DNA of 64,000 bases from Burkholderia ubonensis subsp. mesacidophila (GTDB taxonomy: Bacteria; Pseudomonadota; Gammaproteobacteria; Burkholderiales; Burkholderiaceae), in NCBI RefSeq assembly GCF_002097715.1, contig NZ_CP020737.1, forward strand, positions 2,976,001-3,040,000, in the 5' to 3' direction. This document shows, piece by piece, positions 47,031 to 55,992 of the stretch (the stretch's first letter is position 1; each line of letters begins with the position of its first letter). A program made the position numbers and the translations under genes. The notes beneath the pieces are model-generated. The model made no database searches. It was not told the DNA's origin and saw only the letters and a program-made list of their open reading frames with translations.

Positions 47031-48320
47031 ATGGGTGACGGCAGGACGCGGCGCAAGGCGCCGCCGGGACGGCAGCAACACGACGATTCGGACGGGACGC
47101 CCGCCGACGGACAGTTCGACCTGTTCGGCGCGGCGCCCGACGACGCACGCGCCGTTCCGCCCGCGGACGACGACACTCGTGCGAACGCCGGCGATAACGT
47201 CAATGTGACGCCGGACGACAGCGGCAACGCGCCGCCTGTGCCTGCGCCCCGCGCACCCGACGACGCAACGCCTCCCTCCACCGGCCTGCTGTGGGACGAA
47301 CCCGCGCCGCCGTCCGCGCCGAAGAAAGGCAAGCGCCGGCGCGGCGTGGCGCCCGCGCCGATCGCGCCCGACGTGGCGGACGCCGCGGCCGGCCTGCCTC
47401 CGAACGTGCGGCTCGGCACGTCGTCATGGTTTTTCCCCGGCTGGAACGGCATCGTCTACGACGGCGACTTCGCGCAGACCAAGCTGTCGCGCGAAGGGCT
47501 CGAAGCGTACGGCGCGCATCCGCTGCTCAAGAGCGTGAGCCTCGACCGGTCGTTCTACGGGCCGCTGTCCGTCGCCGACTACCTGCGCTACGCGCAGCAA
47601 GTGCCGGACGATTTCCGCTTCGTCGTCAAGGCGCCCGCATCGGTCACCGACGCGGTCGTGCGCGGCCGGCGCGGCGAGCCGTCCGGACCGAATCCGACCT
47701 TCCTCGATGCCGCGCTCGCGACGAACGAATTCGTGCGGCCGTGCCTCGACGGGCTCGGCAGGAAGGCCGGCGTGCTGGTGTTCCAGTTCTCGCCGCTGCC
47801 GGATCGACTGCTCGCCGACCCCGCCGCGCTGATCGACCGGCTGAGCGCGTTCTTCGCGGCGCTGCCGCCGCTGCCGCCCGAGCCGGACGGCCCGCGCTAT
47901 GCGATCGAGATCCGCGACGCGAGCCTGCTCACGCCGCGTTTCATCCGCGCGCTCGCCGCGCTCGGCGTGCGCTACTGCGTCGGCCTGCACGCGCGGATGC
48001 CCGACCCGCTGCGGCAGGCGGCCGCGCTCGCGCTGCTCGACGGCGATGCGCCGGGCCCGCTGATCGTGCGCTGGAGCCTGCACGCCGGCTTCAAGTACGA
48101 GCAGGCGAAAGCGAAATACGAGCCGTTCGACCGGCTCGTCGACGAGGATCCGCACACGCGCTCGGCGCTCGCCGAACTGGCCGCGCGCTATGCAATGGCC
48201 GGCCAGCCCGTGCTCATCACGATCAACAACAAGGCCGAAGGCTCCGCGCCGCTGTCGTGCATCGCGCTCGCGCGCGAGATCGCCGCCGCGTGCGCGCAGT
48301 TGCGCAGCGAGGCGGCCTAG
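47031..48320 (+). CDS. DUF72 (YecE-like) protein with disordered N-terminus
   Basis: A 429-aa protein. Residues 1-120 are low-complexity, Pro/Ala/Asp-rich (FDLFGAAPDDARAVPPADDD, SAPKKGKRRRG), and residues 125-425 form the DUF72 TIM-like barrel: VRLGTSSWFFPGWNGIVYDG, SRSFYG-type LDRSFYGPLS, FRFVVKAP, AIEIRD. Standard YecE proteins are about 250-300 aa, so the extension is unusual. The family has no established activity. Starts 24 bp after cfa, possibly the same transcript. Confidence 0.87.
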   Translation: MGDGRTRRKAPPGRQQHDDSDGTPADGQFDLFGAAPDDARAVPPADDDTRANAGDNVNVTPDDSGNAPPVPAPRAPDDATPPSTGLLWDEPAPPSAPKKGKRRRGVAPAPIAPDVADAAAGLPPNVRLGTSSWFFPGWNGIVYDGDFAQTKLSREGLEAYGAHPLLKSVSLDRSFYGPLSVADYLRYAQQVPDDFRFVVKAPASVTDAVVRGRRGEPSGPNPTFLDAALATNEFVRPCLDGLGRKAGVLVFQFSPLPDRLLADPAALIDRLSAFFAALPPLPPEPDGPRYAIEIRDASLLTPRFIRALAALGVRYCVGLHARMPDPLRQAAALALLDGDAPGPLIVRWSLHAGFKYEQAKAKYEPFDRLVDEDPHTRSALAELAARYAMAGQPVLITINNKAEGSAPLSCIALAREIAAACAQLRSEAA

Positions 48321-48335
48321 GGTCTTGGCGCCAGT

Positions 48336-48884
48336 TCACGCGCCGCGCGACGACTTCAGCCGGTGCGCGAACTTCTGGCGGAACTTCGCGAGCTTCGGCC
48401 CGATCACGACCGCGCAATACCCCTGGCCGGGATTCTGCGCATAGTAGTTCTGGTGGTAGTCCTCGGCCGGCCAGTAATTGCCGTCGAGCGGCACGACCTG
48501 CGTGACGATCGGCTGCGCGAATACCTGCTCGCGCTCGAGCTCGCGGATCACGTCGAGCGCGGTGTCGCGCTGCGCGTCCGAATGCGTGAACACCACCGAC
48601 CGGTATTGCGTGCCGGTATCGTTGCCCTGCCGGTTGAGCTGGGTCGGATCGTGCGTCGCGAAAAAGATTTCGAGGATCTCGCGATAGCCGATGCGCGCCG
48701 GGTCGAACGTCACGTTGACGACCTCCGCGTGTCCGGTGTCGCCGTCGCACACGTCGCGATAGCCCGGATTGCGGGTATGCCCACCCGCGTAGCCGGACTC
48801 GACCGCCGTCACGCCGTCGACGTCGAGAAACACCGCTTCCGTGCACCAGAAGCAGCCGCCGCCTAAAGTCGCGGTTTCAAGCAT
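48336..48884 (-). CDS. msrA: Peptide-methionine (S)-S-oxide reductase
   Basis: A 182-aa repair enzyme reducing methionine-S-sulfoxide. The catalytic motif GCFWC begins at residue 10 (Cys11), with GYAGG, YHEVVxV-type TGHAEVVNVTF, HDPTQLNRQGNDTGTQYRS and the resolving Cys in GQGYCAVVI. No signal peptide, so cytosolic. Single gene convergent with the DUF72 gene. Confidence 0.96.
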   Translation of the reverse strand: MLETATLGGGCFWCTEAVFLDVDGVTAVESGYAGGHTRNPGYRDVCDGDTGHAEVVNVTFDPARIGYREILEIFFATHDPTQLNRQGNDTGTQYRSVVFTHSDAQRDTALDVIRELEREQVFAQPIVTQVVPLDGNYWPAEDYHQNYYAQNPGQGYCAVVIGPKLAKFRQKFAHRLKSSRGA

Positions 48885-49408
48885 CTCGTTCCCCTTGAAA
48901 TCAAATAGCCGTTGAGAACGGGCAGTATCGCATCCGAACCAATCACCTGCACGACGACGGAATGCGCAATGCCGCGGTGCGCCCGCGCACTGCGGCGAAG
49001 ACGTCGCCGCCGATTCTCGACTACACTAGGCCACTCTCGGCCAGGAAGAAAGATCCGCCCTTCCGCCGGGATCGCCCCATGCTCCACCCTGATGCATCAT
49101 CGTCCGTTGCAGCAGCGTTCCGGATGCTTCAGCGAACACCCCTCGCATCACCGGCTCGATCGAGCCCCGGCCGGTCGGCGGCAACGTCGCGCCGCAATCG
49201 GCCAAGCGTCGACGCTTCACCCGATACACGTCATCTGTTTTCGCTTCTGGATGGAAGGCACCGCCCGTCTCGCACGCGAGCGTCGCGGGTGCCGGCAGCT
49301 CCGTTCGGCCGCGGCGGCAACCCCGCCCGGCCGTCTCGCATGACAACCGCGCCCGTCATCGGCGATCCCGCGCCGGGCGCTCAAATACCATAACGAGAGG
49401 GCACTACC
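48885..49408. other. 524-bp gap between msrA and SBP56
   Basis: No gene I can support; the open frames here have no ribosome sites or recognisable sequence. It should carry the divergent promoters of msrA and the methanethiol-oxidase gene. GAGAGGGCACTACC just before 49409 is the latter's ribosome site. No repeats or hairpins stand out. Confidence 0.6.
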
Positions 49409-50815
49409 ATGACCATGCGGCCTGACCCGACGTTTCACGCGTCGCCGGAACTCGCGATGCGCGCGCCAGCCGAATCCTTCGCCTACACCCTGCTGCTGAG
49501 CCCCGACTTTTCGCAGCCCGACGCGCTCGCCGTGATCGACGTGAAGCCCGGCTCGGAAACCTACGGCCAGATCGTGCATACGGTGACGATGCCGACCACC
49601 GGCGACGAATTCCATCACTTCGGCTGGAATGCGTGCTCGTCGTCGCTGTCGCCGCTCACCGGCCACGCGTTTCTCCAGCGCCGCTTCCTGATCATCCCGG
49701 GCCTGCGCTCGTCGCGCATCTACGTCGTGGACACGCATCCGCACCCGACCCAGGCGCGCATCCACAAGATCATCGAACCCGACGAAGTGTTCAGCAAGAC
49801 CGGCTACTCGCGGCCGCACACGGTCCATTGCGGGCCCGAGGGGATCTATGTCAGCACGCTGGGCGGCGCCGGCGAGGACGGCATGGACGGCCAGCCGGGC
49901 ATCTTCATCATGGACTGCGAGACCTTCGACGTCGTCGGCCCCTGGGAAATCGACCGCGGCACGCAGGACAAGCATTACGACTTCTGGTGGAACCTGCCGC
50001 GCGACTACATGGTGTCGAGCGAATGGGCGCTGCCGCCGCAATTCGAGAACGGCCTCGTCCCCGAGGAGCTGCTGGCGAACCGGTACGGGCACCGGCTGCA
50101 TTTCTGGGACCTGCGCGCGCGGCGCAACGTGCAGACCATCGACCTCGGCGCGCAGCACCAGATGGCGCTGGAGGTGCGGCCCGCGCATGATCCCGCGCGC
50201 GAATACGGCTTCCTCGGTGTCGTGATCGACACGACGAACCTCGAAGGCTCGATCTGGACCTGGTGGCGCGAAGACGGCCGGTTCCACATCGAGAAGACCG
50301 CGACGATCCCGGCCGAGCCCGCGCCCGCGGACCAGCTGCCGCCACTGTTGAAACCGTTCGGCGCGGTGCCGCCGCTCGTGACCGACATCGACCTGTCGCT
50401 CGACGACCGCTTCCTGTACGTGTCCTGCTGGGGCACCGGCGAGATGCGCCAGTACGACGTCACCGACCCGCGCAAGCCGAAGCTCGCGGGATCGGTGCAT
50501 ATCGGCGGCATCGTGCGGCGCACGCCGCACCCGAACGGCAAGACGTTCGCGGGCGGCCCGCAGATGGTCGAGATCAGCCGCGACGGCAAGCGGGTCTACT
50601 GGACCAACTCGCTCTATTCAACGTGGGATAACCAGTTCTACCCCGACGGCGTGCCCGGCGCGCAGGTGATGGCGCACGCCGGGCCCGGCGGCGGCCTGAC
50701 GCTCGCCGACGACTACTGGGTCGCGTTTCCGGACGGCTACCGCGCGCACCAGATCCGGCTCGAAGGCGGCGATTGCTCGACCGATTCGTTTTGCTATCCG
50801 TCGGTCCGGTCTTGA
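49409..50815 (+). CDS. SBP56 family protein / methanethiol oxidase
   Basis: A 468-aa beta-propeller of the selenium-binding protein family. In bacteria this family includes MtoX, which oxidises methanethiol to formaldehyde, H2S and H2O2. Seen: GDEFHHFGWNACSS, VDTHPHPTQARIHKIIEP, SRPHTVHCGPEGIYVSTLG, DIDLSLDDRFLYVSCWGTGEMRQYD and the ending SFCYPSVRS. No signal peptide, unlike periplasmic MtoX of Hyphomicrobium, so likely cytosolic. The last 43 bases overlap the next gene, coding for a membrane protein. Confidence 0.92.
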   Translation: MTMRPDPTFHASPELAMRAPAESFAYTLLLSPDFSQPDALAVIDVKPGSETYGQIVHTVTMPTTGDEFHHFGWNACSSSLSPLTGHAFLQRRFLIIPGLRSSRIYVVDTHPHPTQARIHKIIEPDEVFSKTGYSRPHTVHCGPEGIYVSTLGGAGEDGMDGQPGIFIMDCETFDVVGPWEIDRGTQDKHYDFWWNLPRDYMVSSEWALPPQFENGLVPEELLANRYGHRLHFWDLRARRNVQTIDLGAQHQMALEVRPAHDPAREYGFLGVVIDTTNLEGSIWTWWREDGRFHIEKTATIPAEPAPADQLPPLLKPFGAVPPLVTDIDLSLDDRFLYVSCWGTGEMRQYDVTDPRKPKLAGSVHIGGIVRRTPHPNGKTFAGGPQMVEISRDGKRVYWTNSLYSTWDNQFYPDGVPGAQVMAHAGPGGGLTLADDYWVAFPDGYRAHQIRLEGGDCSTDSFCYPSVRS

Positions 50816-51477
50816 GCGGCCACGTCACGGCCCAGGTCGGTCTCTGGTCCGCGGTGCTGGCAAGCGGCCTCTATCACGGGTTCAACCCGGCGATGGGATG
50901 GCCGCTCGCCGTGTCGAACGCGCTGATGGCGCGCAGCGGCCGCGCGCTGGTCGCGGCGCTCGGCTATCTCGCGCTCGGGCACGCGCTGTCGGTGTTCGCG
51001 ATGATGCTGCCGTTCGCGGCGCTCGCCGCGCTCGTCGCATGGCAGGCGCCGATCCGGATCGGCGCGAGCGTGCTCGTGATCGCCTGCGGGGCCGTGCTGC
51101 TGCTGCGGCCGCGCCACCCGCGGATCCTCGCGCGCATCCCGCCGTCGCGGCTCGGGCTCTGGTCGTTCGCGGTGGCGATCGCGCACGGCGCGGGGCTGAT
51201 GCTGGTGCCGATCTATCTCGGGCTCTGCGGGATCGACATGGACCCGGGACATCGCGCGGCCACGGCGCTCGTGAATGCGAACCTCGGGATGGCGCTCGTC
51301 GTCGCGGCCACGCATGCCGCCGCGATGCTCGCCGCCGGCGGGCTGCTCGCGTGGCTGGTCTACCGCTACCTCGGGCTGAAGTTCGTGTCGCGGAGCTGGT
51401 TCAACCTCGATGCGCTCTGGGCGTCGAGCCTGATCCTGATCGGCGCGGTGTCGCTCGGGCTCGGCGCGGCGGGCTAG
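50773..51477 (+). CDS. Histidine-bearing membrane protein coupled to SBP56
   Basis: A 234-aa polytopic inner-membrane protein with about six segments. I do not recognise a named family. Single histidines lie in or near four helices: His35 (YHGFNPAMGW), His70 (ALGHALSV), His138 (AIAHGAGLM) and His181 (AATHAAAML), a pattern recalling metal permeases of the NicO/RcnA kind. The start codon lies 43 bases inside the SBP56 gene, so the two are translationally coupled. A role in metal supply or product export for the oxidase is a guess. Confidence 0.8.
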   Translation: MLDRFVLLSVGPVLSGHVTAQVGLWSAVLASGLYHGFNPAMGWPLAVSNALMARSGRALVAALGYLALGHALSVFAMMLPFAALAALVAWQAPIRIGASVLVIACGAVLLLRPRHPRILARIPPSRLGLWSFAVAIAHGAGLMLVPIYLGLCGIDMDPGHRAATALVNANLGMALVVAATHAAAMLAAGGLLAWLVYRYLGLKFVSRSWFNLDALWASSLILIGAVSLGLGAAG

Positions 51478-51669
51478 CTGTCCGCCCGCGCTGACAACAG
51501 GCGCGCGGCGGTCGCATTGCACCGCTGCGCGCAGCACTGCGTCCCGCTGCGGGCGATTCCGCTAAAATCGGACCATGCGTCCCATTTCCAGACTGACTGC
51601 CTTGTCGCCCTTCGCCCATTTCACCCGCCGCGCGCCATGCTCGCGCGTCCCGTTCCGGATGGTCGCCCG

Positions 51670-52179
51670 ATGAGCCGCGCAACGCCGCCGAATTTCGACG
51701 TCGCCGCGTTCCGGCAGGCGCTCGGCCAGTTTGCGACCGGCGTGACGGTCATCACGACGCGCGCGCCGTCCGGGCAGCTGATCGGCATCACCGCGAGCTC
51801 GTTCAACTCGGTGTCGCTCGACCCGCCGCTCGTGCTGTGGAGCCTCGCGCACAAGTCGGCGTCGATGCCGGTGTTCCGCAGCAACAGCCACTACGTCGTC
51901 AACGTGCTCGCGGCGTCGCAGCTCGACCTGTGCAAGCGCTTCTCGACCTACAAGGGCGACCGCTTCGAGGGCATCGCGCATGTGGCCGGCAACTCCGGGA
52001 TGCCGGTGCTCGACGGCGCGATCGCATGGTTCGAGTGCCACAACCGCAGCCGCTACGACGAAGGCGACCACGTGATCTTCGTCGGCGAGGTGGAGCGCTG
52101 CGGCGTGCACCCGGATGCCGCCGAAACCGCGCCGCTCGTGTTCCACGGCGGCGGCTTCCACGGCCTCACACAGCTTTGA
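51670..52179 (+). CDS. Flavin reductase-like (DIM6/NTAB) protein
   Basis: A 169-aa FMN-binding split-barrel protein: FRQALGQFATGVTVITTRAP, GITASSFNSVSLDPPLVLWSLA, FVGEVERC. Such proteins supply reduced flavin to two-component monooxygenases (HpaC type). No monooxygenase is adjacent. The ATG at 51670 gives the family length. The 3' end overlaps kynR by 14 bp tail to tail. Confidence 0.9.
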   Translation: MSRATPPNFDVAAFRQALGQFATGVTVITTRAPSGQLIGITASSFNSVSLDPPLVLWSLAHKSASMPVFRSNSHYVVNVLAASQLDLCKRFSTYKGDRFEGIAHVAGNSGMPVLDGAIAWFECHNRSRYDEGDHVIFVGEVERCGVHPDAAETAPLVFHGGGFHGLTQL

Positions 52180-52666
52180 TCGCGCCGGTGCGCGCCAGCA
52201 CGACCGGCGCGCCCGCCTCGTCCTTCAGCGTCTGCAGCACGATGTTCGAACGGATGTCCATCACGCCCGGCGCCTTGTACAGCCGGTTCAACACGAAATC
52301 CGAATAGTGCTTGAGGTTGTGCGCGAGCACCCGCAGCAGGTAGTGGCTCTCGCCCGTCACGACGAACGCGCCGACCACCTCGGGCCATTCCCGCAGTTCC
52401 TCGGCGAACCGTTCGTGCCACTGCGTCTGCTCGTTGCGCATCGACACCTGCACGAACGCCTCCAGCTCGAAGCCGAGCTTCTCCCGGCTCAGGCAGGCGC
52501 GGTAATGCTCGATCACGCCCTGGTCTTCCAGCAGGCGCATGCGCCGCAGGCAGGCCGATGGCGACAATGAAATCCGTTCGGCAAGATCCAGGTTGCTGAT
52601 TCTGCCTTCCTCCTGCAGGACCGCGAGAATCCGGCAGTCGGTGGCGTCGAGCGTGATCGCGTGCAT
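52166..52666 (-). CDS. kynR: Lrp/AsnC family regulator of kynurenine genes
   Basis: A 166-aa regulator with an N-terminal helix-turn-helix ([39 protein letters not shown]) and a C-terminal RAM ligand-binding domain ([21 protein letters not shown]). Divergent from kynBUA, the same layout as Pseudomonas kynR, which responds to kynurenine. An inverted repeat lies in the shared 130-bp promoter. Confidence 0.92.
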   Translation of the reverse strand: MHAITLDATDCRILAVLQEEGRISNLDLAERISLSPSACLRRMRLLEDQGVIEHYRACLSREKLGFELEAFVQVSMRNEQTQWHERFAEELREWPEVVGAFVVTGESHYLLRVLAHNLKHYSDFVLNRLYKAPGVMDIRSNIVLQTLKDEAGAPVVLARTGAIKAV

Positions 52667-52731
52667 TTTTGGTCCCCGTTTTCTCTCTGATTCGAATTAT
52701 CTGCCAATCTGGCGGTTTGTCCATGTCTATT

Positions 52732-52750
52732 TCGCAAGCACTTTTTGCGA
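52732..52750. promoter_or_regulatory. Inverted repeat in the kynR-kynB promoter
   Basis: TCGCAA-N7-TTGCGA, perfect 6-bp arms, 47 bp before the kynB start. A plausible KynR operator; binding is inferred. Confidence 0.45.
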
Positions 52751-52796
52751 GCGTCCGCCTATCATGCGAAGCATCATTTCGCTGTTTCGTCATGCC

Positions 52797-53438
52797 ATGG
52801 ACACACTCTGGGACATCTCGCCGCCGGTCGACACCGCCACCCCCGTGTGGCCGGGCGACACGCCGGTCACCGTCGAACGCGTCTGGCGGATGGAGGCGGG
52901 CTCGCCCGTCAACGTCGCGCGCCTGACGCTGTCGCCGCATACCGGCGCGCACACCGACGCGCCGCTCCACTACGACGCCGACGGCGCGCCGATCGGCGCG
53001 GTGCCGCTCGATGTGTATCTCGGCCCGTGCCGCGTGATCCACTGCATCGGCGCCTCCCCCGTCGTCACGCCGGCCGACGTCGAAGCCGCGCTCGACGGCG
53101 TGCCGCCGCGCGTGCTGCTGCGCACCTATGCGCATGCGCCCGCCGCGCAATGGGATCCGGATTTCTGTGCGGTCGCACCCGCCACCATCGACCTGCTCGC
53201 CGAACATGGCGTGAAGCTGATCGGCATCGATACGCCGTCGCTCGATCCGCAGGAATCGAAGACGATGGATGCGCATCGCCGCATCCGCGCGCACCGGATG
53301 GCGATCCTGGAAGGCATCGTGCTCGACGCCGTGCCGGCCGCCGACTATGAACTGATCGCGCTGCCGCTCAAGCTCGCGACGCTCGACGCGAGCCCCGTGC
53401 GCGCCGTACTGCGCGCGCTGCCCGGCCGCCCCGACTGA
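52797..53438 (+). CDS. kynB: Kynurenine formamidase
   Basis: A 213-aa cytosolic metal enzyme hydrolysing N-formylkynurenine to kynurenine and formate. The metal motif [11 protein letters not shown] gives His48, His52 and Asp54. It starts [11 protein letters not shown], matching Burkholderia KynB. First gene of kynB-kynU-kynA, 25 bp before kynU. Confidence 0.97.
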   Translation: MDTLWDISPPVDTATPVWPGDTPVTVERVWRMEAGSPVNVARLTLSPHTGAHTDAPLHYDADGAPIGAVPLDVYLGPCRVIHCIGASPVVTPADVEAALDGVPPRVLLRTYAHAPAAQWDPDFCAVAPATIDLLAEHGVKLIGIDTPSLDPQESKTMDAHRRIRAHRMAILEGIVLDAVPAADYELIALPLKLATLDASPVRAVLRALPGRPD

Positions 53439-53463
53439 ACCCTCGACACACACCCCGACCATC

Positions 53464-54717
53464 ATGATCAAGACCCGTGAAGATGCGCTCGCGCTCGACC
53501 GCGACGACCCGCTCGCCCCGCTGCGCGACCAGTTCGCGCTGCCCAACGGCGTGATCTACCTCGACGGCAACTCGCTCGGCGCGCAGCCGCGCGCATCGGC
53601 CGCCCGCGCGCAGCAGGTGATCGGCGCCGAATGGGGCGAAGGCCTGATCCGCAGCTGGAACACGGCCGGCTGGTTCGCGCTGCCGCGCCGCCTCGGCGAC
53701 AAGCTCGCGACGCTGATCGGCGGCGCGCCGGACGAGACCGTCGTCACCGATACGATCTCGATCAACCTGTTCAAGCTGCTGTCCGCGATGCTGCGCTACC
53801 AGGCCGAACGCGCGCCCGAGCGCCGCGTGATCGTGTCGGAGCGCTCGAACTTCCCGACCGACCTGTACATCGCGCAGGGGCTGATCGCGCAGCTCGGCGG
53901 CGACTACGAACTGCGCCTGATCGACGACCCGGCCGACCTGCCCGACGCGCTCGGCAAGGACACTGCGGTCGCGATGATCACGCAGGTGAACTATCGCACC
54001 GGCTACCTGCACGACATGCCGGCCGTCACGCAGCTCGTGCACGACGCGGGCGCGCTGATGCTGTGGGATCTCGCGCATTCGGCGGGCGCGGTGCCGGTCG
54101 ACCTGAAGGGCGCGCGCGCGGACGGCGCGGTCGGCTGCACGTACAAGTACCTGAACGGCGGCCCGGGCTCGCCCGCGTTCGTGTGGGTGCCGAAGCGCCA
54201 TCACGCGCACTTCTCGCAGCCGCTGTCCGGGTGGTGGGGCCACCGCGCGCCGTTCGCGATGCAGCCCGAGTTCGCGCCCGATCCCGGCATCGCGCGCTTC
54301 CTGTGCGGCACGCAGCCGATCGTGTCGATGTCGATGGTCGAATGCGGGCTCGACGTGTTCCTGCAGACCGACATGCACGCGATCCGCCGCAAGTCGCTCG
54401 CGCTGACCGACGCGTTCATCGCGCTCGTCGAGGCGCGCTGCGAAGGCCATGCGCTGAAGCTCGTCACGCCGCGCAGCCATCACCAGCGCGGCTCGCAGGC
54501 GAGCTTCGAGCATCCGCACGGCTACGAGGTGATGCAGGCGCTGATCGCGCGCGGCGTGATCGGCGACTACCGCGAGCCGCACGTGCTGCGCTTCGGCTTC
54601 ACGCCGCTCTATACGCGCTTCGCCGACGTGTGGGACGCCGTCGAGACGCTGCGCGACATCCTCGACACCGGCGCATGGAAAGCGCCCGAGTTCGCCACCC
54701 GCGGCGCGGTGACCTGA
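53464..54717 (+). CDS. kynU: Kynureninase
   Basis: A 417-aa PLP enzyme cleaving kynurenine to anthranilate and alanine. [13 protein letters not shown] at the start, [14 protein letters not shown] (PLP Asp), and the Schiff-base Lys in [16 protein letters not shown] near residue 228 are seen. Middle gene of the kyn operon; kynA follows after 64 bp. Confidence 0.97.
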   Translation: MIKTREDALALDRDDPLAPLRDQFALPNGVIYLDGNSLGAQPRASAARAQQVIGAEWGEGLIRSWNTAGWFALPRRLGDKLATLIGGAPDETVVTDTISINLFKLLSAMLRYQAERAPERRVIVSERSNFPTDLYIAQGLIAQLGGDYELRLIDDPADLPDALGKDTAVAMITQVNYRTGYLHDMPAVTQLVHDAGALMLWDLAHSAGAVPVDLKGARADGAVGCTYKYLNGGPGSPAFVWVPKRHHAHFSQPLSGWWGHRAPFAMQPEFAPDPGIARFLCGTQPIVSMSMVECGLDVFLQTDMHAIRRKSLALTDAFIALVEARCEGHALKLVTPRSHHQRGSQASFEHPHGYEVMQALIARGVIGDYREPHVLRFGFTPLYTRFADVWDAVETLRDILDTGAWKAPEFATRGAVT

Positions 54718-54781
54718 TCGGCCGCTGCGGGGCCGATCGCCCCGAGCAAGCAATACGCATTCAATCCTGGAGAGGGAAGTC

Positions 54782-55714
54782 GTGAATTCTGGTCATATGC
54801 AACCGCCCGGCAACGACGCGCCGGCGGGCTGCCCGTTCTCGGGCGCACACCCTGCGCACGAAGCGTCGCACGTGCCGGGCGAAGCCGGCGAGCAACCCGG
54901 CTGGCACAACGCTCAGCTCGATTTCTCGAAGTCGATGAGCTACGGCGACTACCTGTCGCTCAACAAGATCCTCGACGCGCAGCATCCGCTGTCGCCGGAT
55001 CACAACGAGATGCTGTTCATCATCCAGCATCAGACAAGCGAGCTGTGGATGAAGCTCGCGCTGTTCGAGCTGCGCGCGGCGCTCGACGCGGTCCGTCGCG
55101 ACGCGCTGCCACCCGCGTTCAAGATGCTTGCGCGCGTGTCGCGCATTCTCGAGCAGCTCGTGCAGGCGTGGAACGTGCTCGCGACGATGACGCCGTCCGA
55201 GTATTCGGCGATGCGGCCGTATCTCGGCCAGTCGTCGGGCTTCCAGTCGTACCAGTACCGCCAGCTCGAATTCCTGCTCGGCAACAAGAACCCGCAGATG
55301 CTGCAGCCGCATGCGCACCGGCCGGACATCCTCGAACAGGTGCGCGCAACGCTCGAGGCGCCGTCGTTCTACGACGAGGTCGTGCGCCTGCTCGCGCGGC
55401 GCGGCTTTCCGATCGCGCCGTCGCGGCTCGAGCGCGACTGGACCCAGCCGACCCAGCACGACGACACCGTCGAGGCCGCGTGGCTCGAGGTGTACCGGCA
55501 CCCGCAGCAGCACTGGGAGCTGTACGAGATGGCCGAGGAACTGGTCGATCTCGAGGACGCGTTCCGCCAGTGGCGCTTCCGCCACGTGACGACCGTCGAG
55601 CGCATCATCGGCTTCAAGCAGGGCACGGGCGGCACGAGCGGCGCGCCGTATCTGCGCAAGATGCTCGACGTCGTGCTGTTCCCCGAGCTCTGGCACGTGC
55701 GCACGACGCTGTAA
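54782..55714 (+). CDS. kynA: Tryptophan 2,3-dioxygenase
   Basis: A 310-aa heme enzyme opening the indole ring of tryptophan to N-formylkynurenine. [36 protein letters not shown] and [17 protein letters not shown] are signatures, with [20 protein letters not shown] near the C-terminus. The reading starts at GTG 54782 with GGAGAGGGA upstream; the N-terminal 45 residues are a low-complexity extension. Last gene of kynBUA. Confidence 0.96.
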   Translation: MNSGHMQPPGNDAPAGCPFSGAHPAHEASHVPGEAGEQPGWHNAQLDFSKSMSYGDYLSLNKILDAQHPLSPDHNEMLFIIQHQTSELWMKLALFELRAALDAVRRDALPPAFKMLARVSRILEQLVQAWNVLATMTPSEYSAMRPYLGQSSGFQSYQYRQLEFLLGNKNPQMLQPHAHRPDILEQVRATLEAPSFYDEVVRLLARRGFPIAPSRLERDWTQPTQHDDTVEAAWLEVYRHPQQHWELYEMAEELVDLEDAFRQWRFRHVTTVERIIGFKQGTGGTSGAPYLRKMLDVVLFPELWHVRTTL

Positions 55715-55742
55715 CTCACCCGCCGTTCGCCCGCGCGCCGTC

Positions 55743-55856
55743 ATGACCATCGTGACGGCGCGCGGCAGCGCGTTCCGCCGCCGCCACGGCATCCTCCCCC
55801 GCCCCGCCGTCAAACTGCTCGAAGGGCTCGCCGCGCTGACCCGCGAAGCCGCCTGA
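55743..55856 (+). CDS. Possible 37-codon small ORF after kynA
   Basis: Starts ATGACCATCGTGACG and encodes a basic peptide ending LLEGLAALTREAA. No clear ribosome site and no recognised family. It could be chance in GC-rich DNA. Confidence 0.15.
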   Translation: MTIVTARGSAFRRRHGILPRPAVKLLEGLAALTREAA

Positions 55857-55992
55857 GCGCGCACCGCCGCAGCGCACCATCGAAAACCCGCGCGCACGCC
55901 TTGACTTTCGCCCGCCCGAATACGATCATTCGCTCACACAACGAGCAAATGATCCGGCATTGCCCTTCGCGGCCGCCGGAAGGAGACAACGG

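Noticed and set aside
48912-49393. Small frames in the gap between msrA and SBP56
   Set aside because: Two overlapping 143-codon frames with Arg/Ser/Pro-rich sequence, no ribosome site and no recognisable domain.
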